From contig JAEWZX010000037.1 of assembly GCA_023394965.1 (NCBI GenBank), positions 1 through 64,000 of the forward strand: 64,000 bases of DNA, written 5' to 3'. The notes under the pieces were generated by a model, which did not search any database, was not told the DNA's origin, and worked only from the letters and a program-made list of their open reading frames with translations. The position numbers and the translations under genes were made by a program. This document shows positions 9,065-17,927 of the stretch, piece after piece (within the stretch, counting starts at the first letter, position 1; the number at the start of each line of letters is the position of its first letter). Source of the DNA: Pseudomonadota bacterium (GTDB lineage: Bacteria > Pseudomonadota > Alphaproteobacteria > Sphingomonadales > Sphingomonadaceae).

Positions 9065-9766
9065 ATGGCCGACATGCGCAACATCGTGATTTTGACCGGG
9101 GCGGGAATTTCTGCCGAAAGCGGCATCAACACCTTCCGTGATGCGGGGGGGCTGTGGGAAGATCATCGGGTGGAAGATGTTGCCACACCCGAAGCATTCG
9201 AACGCGATCCCGACCTTGTCCTGCGGTTTTACGATATGCGGCGCGAAGCGGTGCAGACCAAACAGCCCAATGCCGCGCATGACGCGCTGGCCAGGCTGGA
9301 TGACGCCTGGGATGGCGATCTTCTGATCGTCACGCAGAATGTGGATGATCTGCATGAACGGGCCGGAGCCAAGCGTGTGCTGCACATGCATGGCACGCAT
9401 CTCAACGCTTTGTGCGCGGCTTGTGGTGTGCGCACTCCCTGGACCGGTCCGATGATCGACCGCCCCGCCTGCCCCGTATGCGGCTTGCGGGCGTTGCGGC
9501 CCGATGTCGTCTGGTTCGGTGAAATGCCGTATGGAATGGATCGCATCTACGAGGGTCTCCATCGCGCAGATATGTTTGTTAGTATCGGCACATCGGGCGC
9601 AGTCTATCCTGCAGCTGGCTTTGTGCAGGAAGCGCGCGAAATGCGGGTGCGCACGCTGGAACTCAATCTGGAAGCCAGCATGGGATCACGCTGGTTTCAC
9701 GAATCGCGCCACGGGCCGGCCAGCCAGCTCGTGCCGCAATGGGTGGATGAAGTGCTAGGCGGCTGA
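9065..9766 (+). CDS. cobB: NAD-dependent protein deacylase (sirtuin)
   Basis: About 233 aa. NAD-binding GAGISAESGI, QNVDDLHERAGA, the His in VLHMHGTHL, and two Cys pairs (ALCAAC and CPVC) for the structural zinc are all present. FYDMRR places Tyr and Arg in the Y-x-x-R arrangement that in class III sirtuins (SIRT5, CobB) binds succinyl or malonyl lysine, so desuccinylase activity is likely. Possible starts are TTG 9056, ATG 9065 and ATG 9074; GAGG lies just before 9065. It converges with the ThiF-type gene, overlapping by 12 bases. Confidence 0.93.
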   Translation: MADMRNIVILTGAGISAESGINTFRDAGGLWEDHRVEDVATPEAFERDPDLVLRFYDMRREAVQTKQPNAAHDALARLDDAWDGDLLIVTQNVDDLHERAGAKRVLHMHGTHLNALCAACGVRTPWTGPMIDRPACPVCGLRALRPDVVWFGEMPYGMDRIYEGLHRADMFVSIGTSGAVYPAAGFVQEAREMRVRTLELNLEASMGSRWFHESRHGPASQLVPQWVDEVLGG

Positions 9767-10528
9767 TCCGCAGGCGCCGCACGACGGGTCTTTGGCAATG
9801 GCAAAGCTGCGCATGCCCGGCTTGAGACCGTCGAGCAAATGGACGCGGCCCCAGTCCGTTTGCCCGAGTGTGCTGACCCCATCGAGCAAGATGCGTACGG
9901 CCTGCATCGCCGCGAAAGTGGCAACCCATCCGGCCATGGCACCCAGCATGCCGTCTTCGGCACAGGTGTCGCAATCTTCCGCATCGAAGGCATCGCCGAC
10001 AAAGCAGCGGTAGCAGGCCTCGCCAGCCAAGTGGCCGGCAAAGGCGCCAACCTGCCCCTGGAAGCGCCCCACCGCGGCGGACAGTAGCGGCACACGTTCG
10101 GCAACACAGGCGTCGGATACGGCAAGGCGAGTCGAAAAATTATCGGTCCCGTCGAGCACGAGATCGGCCCCGATGACGAGGTCCGGTGCGTTGGTGGCCG
10201 TAATGCGGCGATCGCTGATCTCTACATCGAGTTCGGGATCGAAGCCGGTCACCCATCGCTTGGCAATCACGGCCTTGCCGTGGCCGATATCGCGTTCGTT
10301 GAACAGCGTCTGGCGCTGGAGGTTGCTTTCATCGACACGATCGTCGTCGATCAGCGTCAGCTTTCCGATTCCCGCCCCGGCGAGATATTGCAGGGCAGGG
10401 CTGCCGATGCCGCCCAGGCCGACCAGCACCAGATGCTTTCCCGCCAGCGCGACCTGGCCTGCGCCGCCGATTTCGGGCAGGACGATGTGACGGGCGAACC
10501 GCTCCAGGCGTTCGGGTGGCAGATTCAC
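9755..10528 (-). CDS. HesA/MoeB/ThiF family adenylyltransferase
   Basis: 257 aa E1-like enzyme that adenylates the C-terminus of a ubiquitin-like sulfur carrier (MoaD or ThiS). GLGGIGSPALQYLAGAGIG is the ATP-binding glycine loop. CYRC in the middle and CGAC at the C-terminus are the two C-x2-C pairs of the structural zinc. DLVLDGTDNFSTR is the conserved catalytic-Asp segment. The GTG start overlaps the DUF983 stop by 4 bases (GTGA). No MoaD/ThiS gene is adjacent, so molybdopterin versus thiamine partner is undecided. Confidence 0.9.
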   Translation of the reverse strand: MNLPPERLERFARHIVLPEIGGAGQVALAGKHLVLVGLGGIGSPALQYLAGAGIGKLTLIDDDRVDESNLQRQTLFNERDIGHGKAVIAKRWVTGFDPELDVEISDRRITATNAPDLVIGADLVLDGTDNFSTRLAVSDACVAERVPLLSAAVGRFQGQVGAFAGHLAGEACYRCFVGDAFDAEDCDTCAEDGMLGAMAGWVATFAAMQAVRILLDGVSTLGQTDWGRVHLLDGLKPGMRSFAIAKDPSCGACGSAA

Positions 10529-10959
10529 GCGCCGTTATCCTCCGTGCCGGAAAGGCGTTCCCTGCGAAAACCGTGCATGCCGTGCCACCATTGCAGGGCG
10601 ATCACTGCGCCCTTGGAAGGCTGCAACAGTGCAACCAGCATTGCTATGGCAAGCGGGATTATGATCGCGACAACCGCGATTGCGGACAATTCGAAATCGC
10701 CGCCCAGCATGATCAAGACCGGAGCCAGCAGATGTCCGGTGATGAAGATGGAGATATAAGCGGGAAAATCGTCGGCACTCTGAACCGACAGATCAAGGCC
10801 GCAGGCCGCACAGCGATTATGTGGTTTGAGCCATTTGCGGAAGATTTTCGCTTCCCCGCAGCGCGGGCAACATCCGCGTGCCCCGCGCCACAGAGCTGCC
10901 CCGATGGAATGGGGCAGATCGATATCCGTGCGCGGAGCAAGGGAGTCGCTGTTCGGCAT
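10525..10959 (-). CDS. DUF983 family membrane protein
   Basis: 144 aa. The N-terminal CCPRCGEAKIF...CAACGLDL gives two C-x2-C zinc-ribbon pairs, followed by two hydrophobic segments (ISIFITGHLLAPVLIML and the Ala/Ile/Val-rich one after FELSAIAVV). This is the standard layout of DUF983, a small inner-membrane family of unknown role common in alphaproteobacteria. An AAGGG site precedes the ATG at 10959; the frame upstream of it is unlikely to be coding. It is coupled to the ThiF-type gene. Confidence 0.85.
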   Translation of the reverse strand: MPNSDSLAPRTDIDLPHSIGAALWRGARGCCPRCGEAKIFRKWLKPHNRCAACGLDLSVQSADDFPAYISIFITGHLLAPVLIMLGGDFELSAIAVVAIIIPLAIAMLVALLQPSKGAVIALQWWHGMHGFRRERLSGTEDNGA

Positions 10960-11069
10960 ATGAGCCCTTTGGCCCGTGACGCGCAGCCTGTCGACAGGTC
11001 TGTGCATGAACCTGTCGACCGGCGGCGAATGGATCGTGGAGCAGCCCCGGCTGGGGCGCGGATTTTCCG

Positions 11070-12482
11070 TCAGCTTTCCAGCTGTCTCAACAGGCTGCGC
11101 ACGTCACCGTCCATATCGGCATCGCGCTGCCGCAGATCCTCTATCAGGCGCACGGCGTGGATCACGGTCGAATGGTCGCGACCGCCGAACTTGCGCCCGA
11201 TTTCGGGATAACTTCGCGGGGTGAGAACCTTGGAAAGGTACATCGCCACCTGCCGCGGACGGACCACGGCGCGCGCGCGCCGCTTGCTGCTCATTTCCGA
11301 GCGGTCGATGCGGTAAAACTGGCAGACCGTCCGCTGGATTTCGTCGATCGTAATCCGGCGGCGGTTGGCCGACAGGATATCGGTAAGCTGTTCCTCGGCC
11401 AGCTGCAACGAGACTTCCTGTCCCGTCAGCTGGGCATAGGCGATCAGCTTGTTGAGGCCACCGACCAGTTCGCGCACGTTGCGGGTGATCGTGCGGGCGA
11501 GGAAATCGAGTACATCGGCCGGCACTTCGAGCGGCGCGAAACGGGTAAGCTTGGAGGTGAGAATTTTCTTCCGCAGTTCGATATCGGCCGCCTGGATATC
11601 GGCCACAAGACCCATCGAGAGACGCGAAAGAAGGCGCGGTTCGACCCCGTCGAGCGCCTGGGGCGCGCGGTCGGCAGCGAAGACCAGCCGTTTGCCTTCG
11701 GCCAGCAGGGCATCGATCGTGTAGAGCAGTTCTTCCTGTGCGCTGGCCTTGCCGATGATGAACTGAATATCGTCCACCAGCAGCAGGTCGAAGCTGCGCA
11801 GGCGGGCCTTGAATTCCAGCATCTGGTTGGCCTTCAGCGCCTGGACGAATTCGACCATGAAGCGTTCGGCACTGCAGTAGAAAATCCGGCTACGCGGATG
11901 GGCCTGCAGGAAACTGTGACCGATGGCGTGCAGCAGATGCGTCTTGCCCTGGCCGGTCGCTGCCTTGAGGTAGAGCGGGCTGAACTGCGGCTTCTCGGTC
12001 GCGCCCATGCGCTGCGCGGCGTTGAAAGCCAGCACATTGGCTTCGCCCGTGATGAAAGCGGCAAATGTCAGTGACGGGTCGAGGCCGACCGAGCTGGTAA
12101 AGCCGGTTTCGCCCAGCGTGTCGGCGCCGATCGCCATCATCGATGTGTCGGCGCCGTCGTTTGCCGGACGGCGGCCATCCGAATGGAGCCGCAGATCGGC
12201 GACCTGGCGGCGGCCGGGGTGGACCTGGATACACACGTCGCGCACTTCGCTGCGGGCGATCTTCCATGCCAGGCTCAGCCTGTCGGCAAAGCGATCCTTC
12301 ACCCAGTTTGCGCTGAATTCGGTGGGAAGAAACAGGTCGAGCGTGCCGGTGGCCTTGTCGATGCCGCCAACCTGAATCGGCTTGATCCACTGGCTGTGAA
12401 GCTGGTGGCCCAGATCTTTTCGCAGGCCCTGGCTGATGTCTGCCCAATCCGCCGCCAGGTTAACCGCTTCCAGATCTTCCAT
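11070..12482 (-). CDS. dnaA: Chromosomal replication initiator protein
   Basis: About 470 aa. Domain I is the first 90 residues. The AAA+ domain has Walker A GQGKTHLL and Walker B LLVDDIQF. The C-terminal DNA-binding domain includes RPRQVAMYLSK and the DnaA-box recognition loop GGRDHSTVIHA. The ATG at 12482 has an AGGA 7 bases upstream; ATGs at 12533 and 12563 are alternatives with weaker sites. It lies downstream of rpsT on the same strand, an arrangement seen in many alphaproteobacteria. I found no cluster of DnaA boxes next to it, so oriC is probably elsewhere. Confidence 0.96.
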   Translation of the reverse strand: MEDLEAVNLAADWADISQGLRKDLGHQLHSQWIKPIQVGGIDKATGTLDLFLPTEFSANWVKDRFADRLSLAWKIARSEVRDVCIQVHPGRRQVADLRLHSDGRRPANDGADTSMMAIGADTLGETGFTSSVGLDPSLTFAAFITGEANVLAFNAAQRMGATEKPQFSPLYLKAATGQGKTHLLHAIGHSFLQAHPRSRIFYCSAERFMVEFVQALKANQMLEFKARLRSFDLLLVDDIQFIIGKASAQEELLYTIDALLAEGKRLVFAADRAPQALDGVEPRLLSRLSMGLVADIQAADIELRKKILTSKLTRFAPLEVPADVLDFLARTITRNVRELVGGLNKLIAYAQLTGQEVSLQLAEEQLTDILSANRRRITIDEIQRTVCQFYRIDRSEMSSKRRARAVVRPRQVAMYLSKVLTPRSYPEIGRKFGGRDHSTVIHAVRLIEDLRQRDADMDGDVRSLLRQLES

Positions 12483-12969
12483 GAAATCGTCCTGTGCTTT
12501 CTTCGTCGCCCCGGTTTTTGCTGTGTCGCGCATTCCCGTACAGTCCCCCGAGGAGCGCCACATGGCGCTCGTGATTTAATGTCCAGCAAGATAGGCACGG
12601 CTTTGCCGCACTCCGGAATCGGTGCTTCCGGAGGTCTTCCTCACCTGTGATGTTCTTAAAGCCCGAGCTGTCCCGTCCCGAGCTGAGAACCATTGTCTAG
12701 GTCGCTCGCCGGATGAGTCGCAAGGGGGATAACTGCAAAAAATCTGAAATATACTTGTTGACTCGGACGTGACCCGCAGGCCCCCGTTCAAGTCAATGAA
12801 ATTACTAGAATAAACGGATTTTGGTGATGCGAATCGCGGGTTTCTCGTGCTTCACATCCCGGGGCCGTTCGAGGTGCGTATCGAAACGCAACCGGAATAC
12901 GACAAAAGGGCCGCCGGTTCGACCGACGACCCTTTTGTATTGCGCTGCCGGCAGGCCGGCGAGAGCGAA
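12483..12969. other. dnaA leader and rpsT-dnaA spacer
   Basis: Nearly 490 bases upstream of the chosen dnaA start. It holds the rpsT terminator (12902-12938) and an AT-richer stretch at about 12735-12830 that should contain the dnaA promoter. I could not fix a confident -35/-10 pair. A search by eye for TTATNCACA-type DnaA boxes found only poor matches. No gene is apparent. Confidence 0.4.
12902..12938 (-). terminator. rpsT terminator
   Basis: Perfect 9-bp outer stem ACAAAAGGG / CCCTTTTGT around an inner CGGT-TCG-ACCG hairpin, ending in TTTTGT on the minus strand. It lies 32 bases after the rpsT stop, so it should end or attenuate rpsT transcription before dnaA. Confidence 0.8.
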
Positions 12970-13230
12970 TCAGAGAGCGGAAACGCGCTTCGTCAGGCGG
13001 CTCATCTTGCGAGCTGCGGTGTTCTTGTGAAACACACCGCGGGCAACACCACGGGCCAGCTCGGGCTGGGCTGCCTTGAGTGCGGTCTGCGCACCGTCCT
13101 TGTCGCCGCCTTCGATCGCGACTTCCACTTTCTTCAGGAAGTTGCGAATGCGGCTCATGCGGGCACCGTTGATTTCGGCGCGCTTTTCATTGCGGCGGAT
13201 GCGCTTTTTGGCTTGCGGCGTATTGGCCAT
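12970..13230 (-). CDS. rpsT: 30S ribosomal protein S20
   Basis: 86 aa basic protein binding 16S rRNA in the small subunit. It begins MANTPQAKKRIRRNEKR and ends with the helical KNTAARKMSRLTKRVSAL, both hallmarks of bS20. Length is normal for the family. A longer upstream frame exists, but the ATG at 13230 gives the canonical N-terminus. It is followed by a hairpin terminator and then dnaA. Confidence 0.97.
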   Translation of the reverse strand: MANTPQAKKRIRRNEKRAEINGARMSRIRNFLKKVEVAIEGGDKDGAQTALKAAQPELARGVARGVFHKNTAARKMSRLTKRVSAL

Positions 13231-13442
13231 GTCTGTCCTCGTCAGGCCGCACGGCATGCGCGGCGGAAAATCTCGTAACTGCGTGCGAAAAGGCGGCATG
13301 GGCCGCCGGAAAGCGGCGCACTTAGCGTCGTCCCTCCGAATCGTCAAGCAAATCGTCGAACCGTCCGACAGGGCGGTTGCGGAACTGTGGTCACCAGCTC
13401 CGGTTGGGACTATATGAAGGCTATCGCGCGAAAGGACAATAT

Positions 13443-13844
13443 GTGAACGATAAGCGGGAAACGAGTGATGCCGAATGGCGTGAAAAACTGACCCCCGAGC
13501 AGTATCATGTGCTGCGCGAGGCCGGGACGGAGCGTGCGTTCACCGGCAAATATGACAAGCATTACGATGCAGGCGAATATTACTGTGCCGGCTGCGGGCA
13601 GAAGCTTTTCGAAAGCGACGACAAATACAATAGTGGGTGCGGCTGGCCTGCCTTCACCGCTCCGGCCGAAGGAGAGGCGGTGGACGAGCATCGTGATACC
13701 TCCCACGGCATGATTCGCACCGAAGTTACCTGTTCCAATTGCGGCGGGCATCTGGGGCATGTCTTCCCCGACGGCCCCCCGGACCGCGGCGGCATGCGGT
13801 ACTGCATCAATTCGGCTGCTCTGGACTTCGATCCCGAGGACTGA
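13443..13844 (+). CDS. msrB: Peptide-methionine (R)-S-oxide reductase
   Basis: 133 aa from a GTG start preceded by AGGAC. It reduces methionine-R-sulfoxide in proteins. Structural zinc ligands are CAGC and CSNC; GCGWPAF and HLGHVF are family motifs; the catalytic Cys is in RYCINSA near the C-terminus. The frame stays open to 13377, but the upstream 22 residues are not family-like. The complementary MsrA is at 28183-28719. Confidence 0.95.
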   Translation: MNDKRETSDAEWREKLTPEQYHVLREAGTERAFTGKYDKHYDAGEYYCAGCGQKLFESDDKYNSGCGWPAFTAPAEGEAVDEHRDTSHGMIRTEVTCSNCGGHLGHVFPDGPPDRGGMRYCINSAALDFDPED

Positions 13845-13966
13845 TCTGCCCCCCCGACAGACCGGGGCGTCCATTCACGCGGGATTAGACCTCGCCATGC
13901 GATATCCCTGCTTTTATAGAGCCTCTATCTGGGGGCGGCGGCGAATAAAGGGTATCTGCGTAAGCA

Positions 13967-16135
13967 ATGGATAAGAGAGGGAGCCGCCGTAAAGGCGCGG
14001 CGCGTAATGGCCGCGCAGAAGGCGCATCAGCGGACAAACCGCAGAGCCGGGTGAAATTCTGGTTCCGCCGCCTGTTCATCTGGGGCAGCGTGATTGCCCT
14101 GCTGGGCGCGCTGTTCCTGGGCCTGGCGGTGGTGTTCGCTGCCCGATCCATGCCGGGTTACTATCAGCTCAAGGCGACGCAGACTGCGCAGACCATCGTG
14201 GTGCGTGCGCGGGATGGCACGGAAATTGTCGAGCTGGGCCCCAGTTTCGGCAAGTGGCTGACGTCCGACGAAATACCGCAGGTGATGAAGGATGCGATGG
14301 TTTCCGTCGAAGACCGCCGGTTCTATTCGCATATCGGTGTCGATCCCTATGGCCTCGTCCGTGCCGTCTATACCGCCGTCACAGGCGACCGGCGCGTTTC
14401 GGCCACCTCGACCATTACCCAGCAGCTGGCCCGCAATGTCTTCCTCAACAGCAACCGCTCGCTTGATCGCAAGGTGCGCGAAGCCGTGCTGGCCATGGCG
14501 CTGGAAGCGAAGTTCTCGAAAGAGCAGATCCTCGAGCTCTATCTCAACAAGGTCTATTTCGGTGGCGGTGCTTACGGCATCGATTCGGCCAGCCGGAAGT
14601 TTTTCAGCCATCCGGCCACCGAACTGTCGACTGCCGAAGCGGCGATCATCGCCGGGCTCGTCAAGGCACCCAGCCGCTATTCGCCGACAGCCGATGTGAA
14701 TGCCGCGGTGGGCCGTGCCAGCGTCGTTCTGCGCCTGATGAAGGAGCAGGGGCGTATCCCCGCCAACGCCACCGTCGATCCCAGCGCGGTCAAACTCAAG
14801 GAAGAAGCCGGCCAGAACTCGGTACGCTATTTCACCGACTGGGCGCTGCCGCAGCTCGATCTGCTGCTGCCCGAAACGTTCGAACCGATCGAGGTCTGGA
14901 CTACGCTGGATGTAGGTATGCAGCGCGCGGCAACTGCATCGATCAAGTCGAACACGCCGGAGGGGGCACAGGGGGCTCTGGTCAGCATGGACCGTGACGG
15001 GGCCGTGCTCGCGCTTGTCGGCGGCACGGATTACATCAAGACCAATTATAATCGCGCCACCGATGCTTTGCGCCAGCCCGGCTCATCCTGGAAGCTGTTC
15101 GTTTATCTGGCCGCTCTCGAGGCGGGCTATACGCCGGACGACCGCGTGGTCGATACGGCAGTGACGATCAACGGTTGGAGCCCGCGCAATTCGTCCGGGC
15201 GCAATGTGGGCGAAATCGATCTGCGCACAGCCTTTGCTTATTCGATCAACACCGTTGCCGCGCAGCTCGGCAATGAAGTCGGCTTCGGCACGGTTGCCTC
15301 GATGGCGCGACGTTTCGGGATCACGACCGAAATCAATACCTATCCTTCAATGGTACTCGGCACGAACGAAGTTCGCCTGATCGATATGACCCGCGCCTTT
15401 GCGGCGGTTTCGGCGGGGGGTAATTCGGTCGAACCCTATGGCATTCTGAAAGTGGAAACGGCCGATGGGGATCTGCTTTACCAGCATGAACGCAGCAATC
15501 GCAGCACTCAGCTGGTGCCCGATTATGTCGCGGCCGGGATAACCGATCTGTTGCAGACAGCCGTTGCCACGGGCACGGGACGGGCTGCGCAGATCGGTCG
15601 CCCGGTGGCAGGCAAGACCGGCACCACCAGTTCGAACAAGGATGGCTATTTCGTCGGCTTTTCATCCGGCATCACAACCGGTGTGTGGATGGGCCGTGAT
15701 GACAATGTGCGCGTTGGCGGGCTGCAGGGTGGCACCGCGCCGGCCCGCGCCTTCGCCGCGTACATGCGCTATGCCGTGAAGGACCGTCCGGTTGAACAGT
15801 TCGATACCGACCTGCAGCTTCCGGAATGGCAGCTTGAGCCCGACGATGAGTATATGCTCGGCGATCCTGAAGATTATTACTTCATCGACGAGCAGGGCAA
15901 TCTGATCGAACCGGGTACTTCGGATACGCCGCGGCAGGATCCGTTCGGCGAAGAGTTCGACCGCACGCTCGATCGTGACCGCCCGCGTTCGCCGGTGCCC
16001 AATCCCAACAATCCGTCGGTGCCAAGCCCGCGCCCGCCGCAGCAGCCTCCACGCGGGGTGGATGGGGCACCGCAGGCGGTGGGCGACGATTTTCTGGATG
16101 AAGCAACCGGGTCGAGGCGCGAACCGCGCCAGTGA
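13967..16135 (+). CDS. Class A penicillin-binding protein (PBP1A type)
   Basis: 722 aa bifunctional peptidoglycan synthase. After a basic N-terminus, one transmembrane helix spans about residues 32-58. Glycosyltransferase motifs follow: SVEDRRFYSHIG (catalytic Glu), STITQQLARNVFLN and KEQILELYLNKVYFG. Transpeptidase motifs are PGSSWK (S-x-x-K), YSINT (S-x-N) and AGKTGTTSSNKDGYFVGF (K-T-G). The last 80 residues are acidic then Pro/Arg-rich and look disordered. It converges with degP across a shared terminator. Confidence 0.95.
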   Translation: MDKRGSRRKGAARNGRAEGASADKPQSRVKFWFRRLFIWGSVIALLGALFLGLAVVFAARSMPGYYQLKATQTAQTIVVRARDGTEIVELGPSFGKWLTSDEIPQVMKDAMVSVEDRRFYSHIGVDPYGLVRAVYTAVTGDRRVSATSTITQQLARNVFLNSNRSLDRKVREAVLAMALEAKFSKEQILELYLNKVYFGGGAYGIDSASRKFFSHPATELSTAEAAIIAGLVKAPSRYSPTADVNAAVGRASVVLRLMKEQGRIPANATVDPSAVKLKEEAGQNSVRYFTDWALPQLDLLLPETFEPIEVWTTLDVGMQRAATASIKSNTPEGAQGALVSMDRDGAVLALVGGTDYIKTNYNRATDALRQPGSSWKLFVYLAALEAGYTPDDRVVDTAVTINGWSPRNSSGRNVGEIDLRTAFAYSINTVAAQLGNEVGFGTVASMARRFGITTEINTYPSMVLGTNEVRLIDMTRAFAAVSAGGNSVEPYGILKVETADGDLLYQHERSNRSTQLVPDYVAAGITDLLQTAVATGTGRAAQIGRPVAGKTGTTSSNKDGYFVGFSSGITTGVWMGRDDNVRVGGLQGGTAPARAFAAYMRYAVKDRPVEQFDTDLQLPEWQLEPDDEYMLGDPEDYYFIDEQGNLIEPGTSDTPRQDPFGEEFDRTLDRDRPRSPVPNPNNPSVPSPRPPQQPPRGVDGAPQAVGDDFLDEATGSRREPRQ

Positions 16136-16190
16136 CCCCGGGGCGCCCCAGCAGGGCCGGCATTAAACCGCAGATGCCCAAGACAAGGAA

Positions 16191-16227
16191 AAGGGCGGCC
16201 CCCCCACAATAGGGAGCCGCCCTTATT
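16191..16227. terminator. Bidirectional terminator, PBP1A/degP
   Basis: Stem AAGGGCGGC (16191-16199) / GCCGCCCTT (16216-16224) with a T-rich tail on the plus strand and AAAAGG/CCTTTT-type flank on the minus strand. It sits between two convergent genes. Confidence 0.75.
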
Positions 16228-16244
16228 TCATTCCGGCTTTAGCC

Positions 16245-17855
16245 TCAGCGGAAACGGACTGCCACATATTGCGGCGGGCGGCCACGGCGCTGGACGCGCA
16301 GCAGAACCGCCTCGCGATTTTCGCTTTGCGCGGTGCGCACTGCGCTCTCCAGGCCTTCGAGCGTGGCCACCGGACGGTAATTCGCCGTCAGGATGATGTC
16401 GCCACGCTGCAGTCCTTTGCGCGCCGCGTCGGAGTTCTGATCGACACCTGCAACGACAACACCCTGCGTATCGGTGCCCACACCCAGTTGGCGGGCGATC
16501 TGCGGCGAGAGCGGGAGAACCTGCAGGCCGAGCTTCTCTTCGATCACGGCATTGTCGCCCGGCTCCATCGGGTCTTCGTCTTCGGCATCCGGGTTGAACT
16601 GCTGCTGCTGGCGTAGCTCTTCTTCGGAAGGACGCTTGCCCACGGTCAGATTGACCCGGCTGGTCTTGCCGTCGCGGATCAGTTCGACAGGGATAGTCGT
16701 ACCCGGACGGATGTTGGCGATCAGGAACGAAAGCGTCTGGTCGGGGGTCACATCCTTGCCGTTGATCTTGGTCACGACGTCGCCAGGCCGGATGCCGGCC
16801 TTTTCCGCTGCTTCGCCCGGCTGGACCGACTGGATGAATTCGCCCCGCTTTTGCTTGATACCAAGCGAAGCGGCCAGATCGTCGGTCACCGGCTGGATCT
16901 GCACGCCCAGATAGCCGCGCTCGATTTCAACGCCGTCGCGTAGCTTCTGGACGATCGGAGCTGCGATTTCCGCAGGGATGGCAAAACCGATGCCGACGCT
17001 GCCGCCCGAAGGCGAGAAGATGGCATTGTTGATGCCGATGACATTGCCCTGCATGTCGAACAGCGGACCGCCCGAATTGCCGCGGTTGATGCTGGCGTCG
17101 GTCTGGATATAGCGGTCATAGGCACCACCCTGACCGGTGACGCGCTGAATAGCGGAAATGATGCCCGAGGTTACCGTTCCGCCAAGGCCGAAGGGGTTGC
17201 CGATCGCAACCACCCAGTCGCCCGGGCGGGCCTGCCGCGAATCGCCGAATTCCACGAAGGGGAAGGGCTTGCTGCCGCTGATCTTGAGCACTGCCAGATC
17301 CGACTGCGCATCGGTGCCCACCAGTTCGGCGTTATATTCGGCGCCATCGGGCATGATGACGGTGATTTCTTCCACGGTCCCGCGCCCGGTCGGGCTGACC
17401 ACGTGGTTGTTCGTCACGATATAGCCGTCGGCGGAGATGATGAATCCCGAACCCAGCGACTGGCCTTCGCGATATTGCGGTTCCTGCTGCTGCCCGCCGC
17501 GACGCCCGAACATCCCTTCGAAGGGGGTTCCGGCAAACGGGTTCATATTGTTGGTCGCGACTTCGATGCGCTGGCGTGTCGAAATGTTCACCACGGCCGG
17601 CTGCAACTGAGCCGTCAGATCGGCAAAACTTTCCGGGGCACCCGCACGCGGTACGACACGAGCCATATGGCTGTCGTCGTTCTGCGCAACCTGGGCTCCG
17701 GCCGGATAGCCGGTCGCGAGCGAGATTGCGGCGCCACCCACCAGCAGCGCACTCGTCACGGAATATGCATATCGCACTGGCTTCACGTCCTTTTCGTCCT
17801 CTTCATAACTTTGCATCGACTGCGCTGGCGGTATTCCTACCGTCCGACGCGCCAT
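16245..17855 (-). CDS. degP: Do-family periplasmic serine protease
   Basis: 536 aa. An N-terminal hydrophobic export signal (SVTSALLVGGAAISLATGY) precedes a trypsin-like domain with catalytic His in TNNHVV, Asp in QSDLAVLKI and Ser in RGNSGGPLF. Two PDZ domains follow (around RGYLGVQIQPV and KLGLQVLPLSP). It degrades or refolds damaged envelope proteins. The ATG at 17855 has GGAA close upstream; an internal ATG at 17816 is possible. It lies downstream of hflK-hflC on the same strand, a common alphaproteobacterial arrangement. Confidence 0.95.
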   Translation of the reverse strand: MARRTVGIPPAQSMQSYEEDEKDVKPVRYAYSVTSALLVGGAAISLATGYPAGAQVAQNDDSHMARVVPRAGAPESFADLTAQLQPAVVNISTRQRIEVATNNMNPFAGTPFEGMFGRRGGQQQEPQYREGQSLGSGFIISADGYIVTNNHVVSPTGRGTVEEITVIMPDGAEYNAELVGTDAQSDLAVLKISGSKPFPFVEFGDSRQARPGDWVVAIGNPFGLGGTVTSGIISAIQRVTGQGGAYDRYIQTDASINRGNSGGPLFDMQGNVIGINNAIFSPSGGSVGIGFAIPAEIAAPIVQKLRDGVEIERGYLGVQIQPVTDDLAASLGIKQKRGEFIQSVQPGEAAEKAGIRPGDVVTKINGKDVTPDQTLSFLIANIRPGTTIPVELIRDGKTSRVNLTVGKRPSEEELRQQQQFNPDAEDEDPMEPGDNAVIEEKLGLQVLPLSPQIARQLGVGTDTQGVVVAGVDQNSDAARKGLQRGDIILTANYRPVATLEGLESAVRTAQSENREAVLLRVQRRGRPPQYVAVRFR

Positions 17856-17927
17856 GCGTTCCGGCGGCGACTCTCTCGCTCGCCGCTGAATACCGTTTGA
17901 ACGGCGTCAGGATCGCTCGACGAACGA

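Noticed and set aside
12483..12969. Replication origin next to dnaA
   Set aside because: No cluster of DnaA boxes or AT-rich unwinding repeats. The nearest match to a box has several mismatches.
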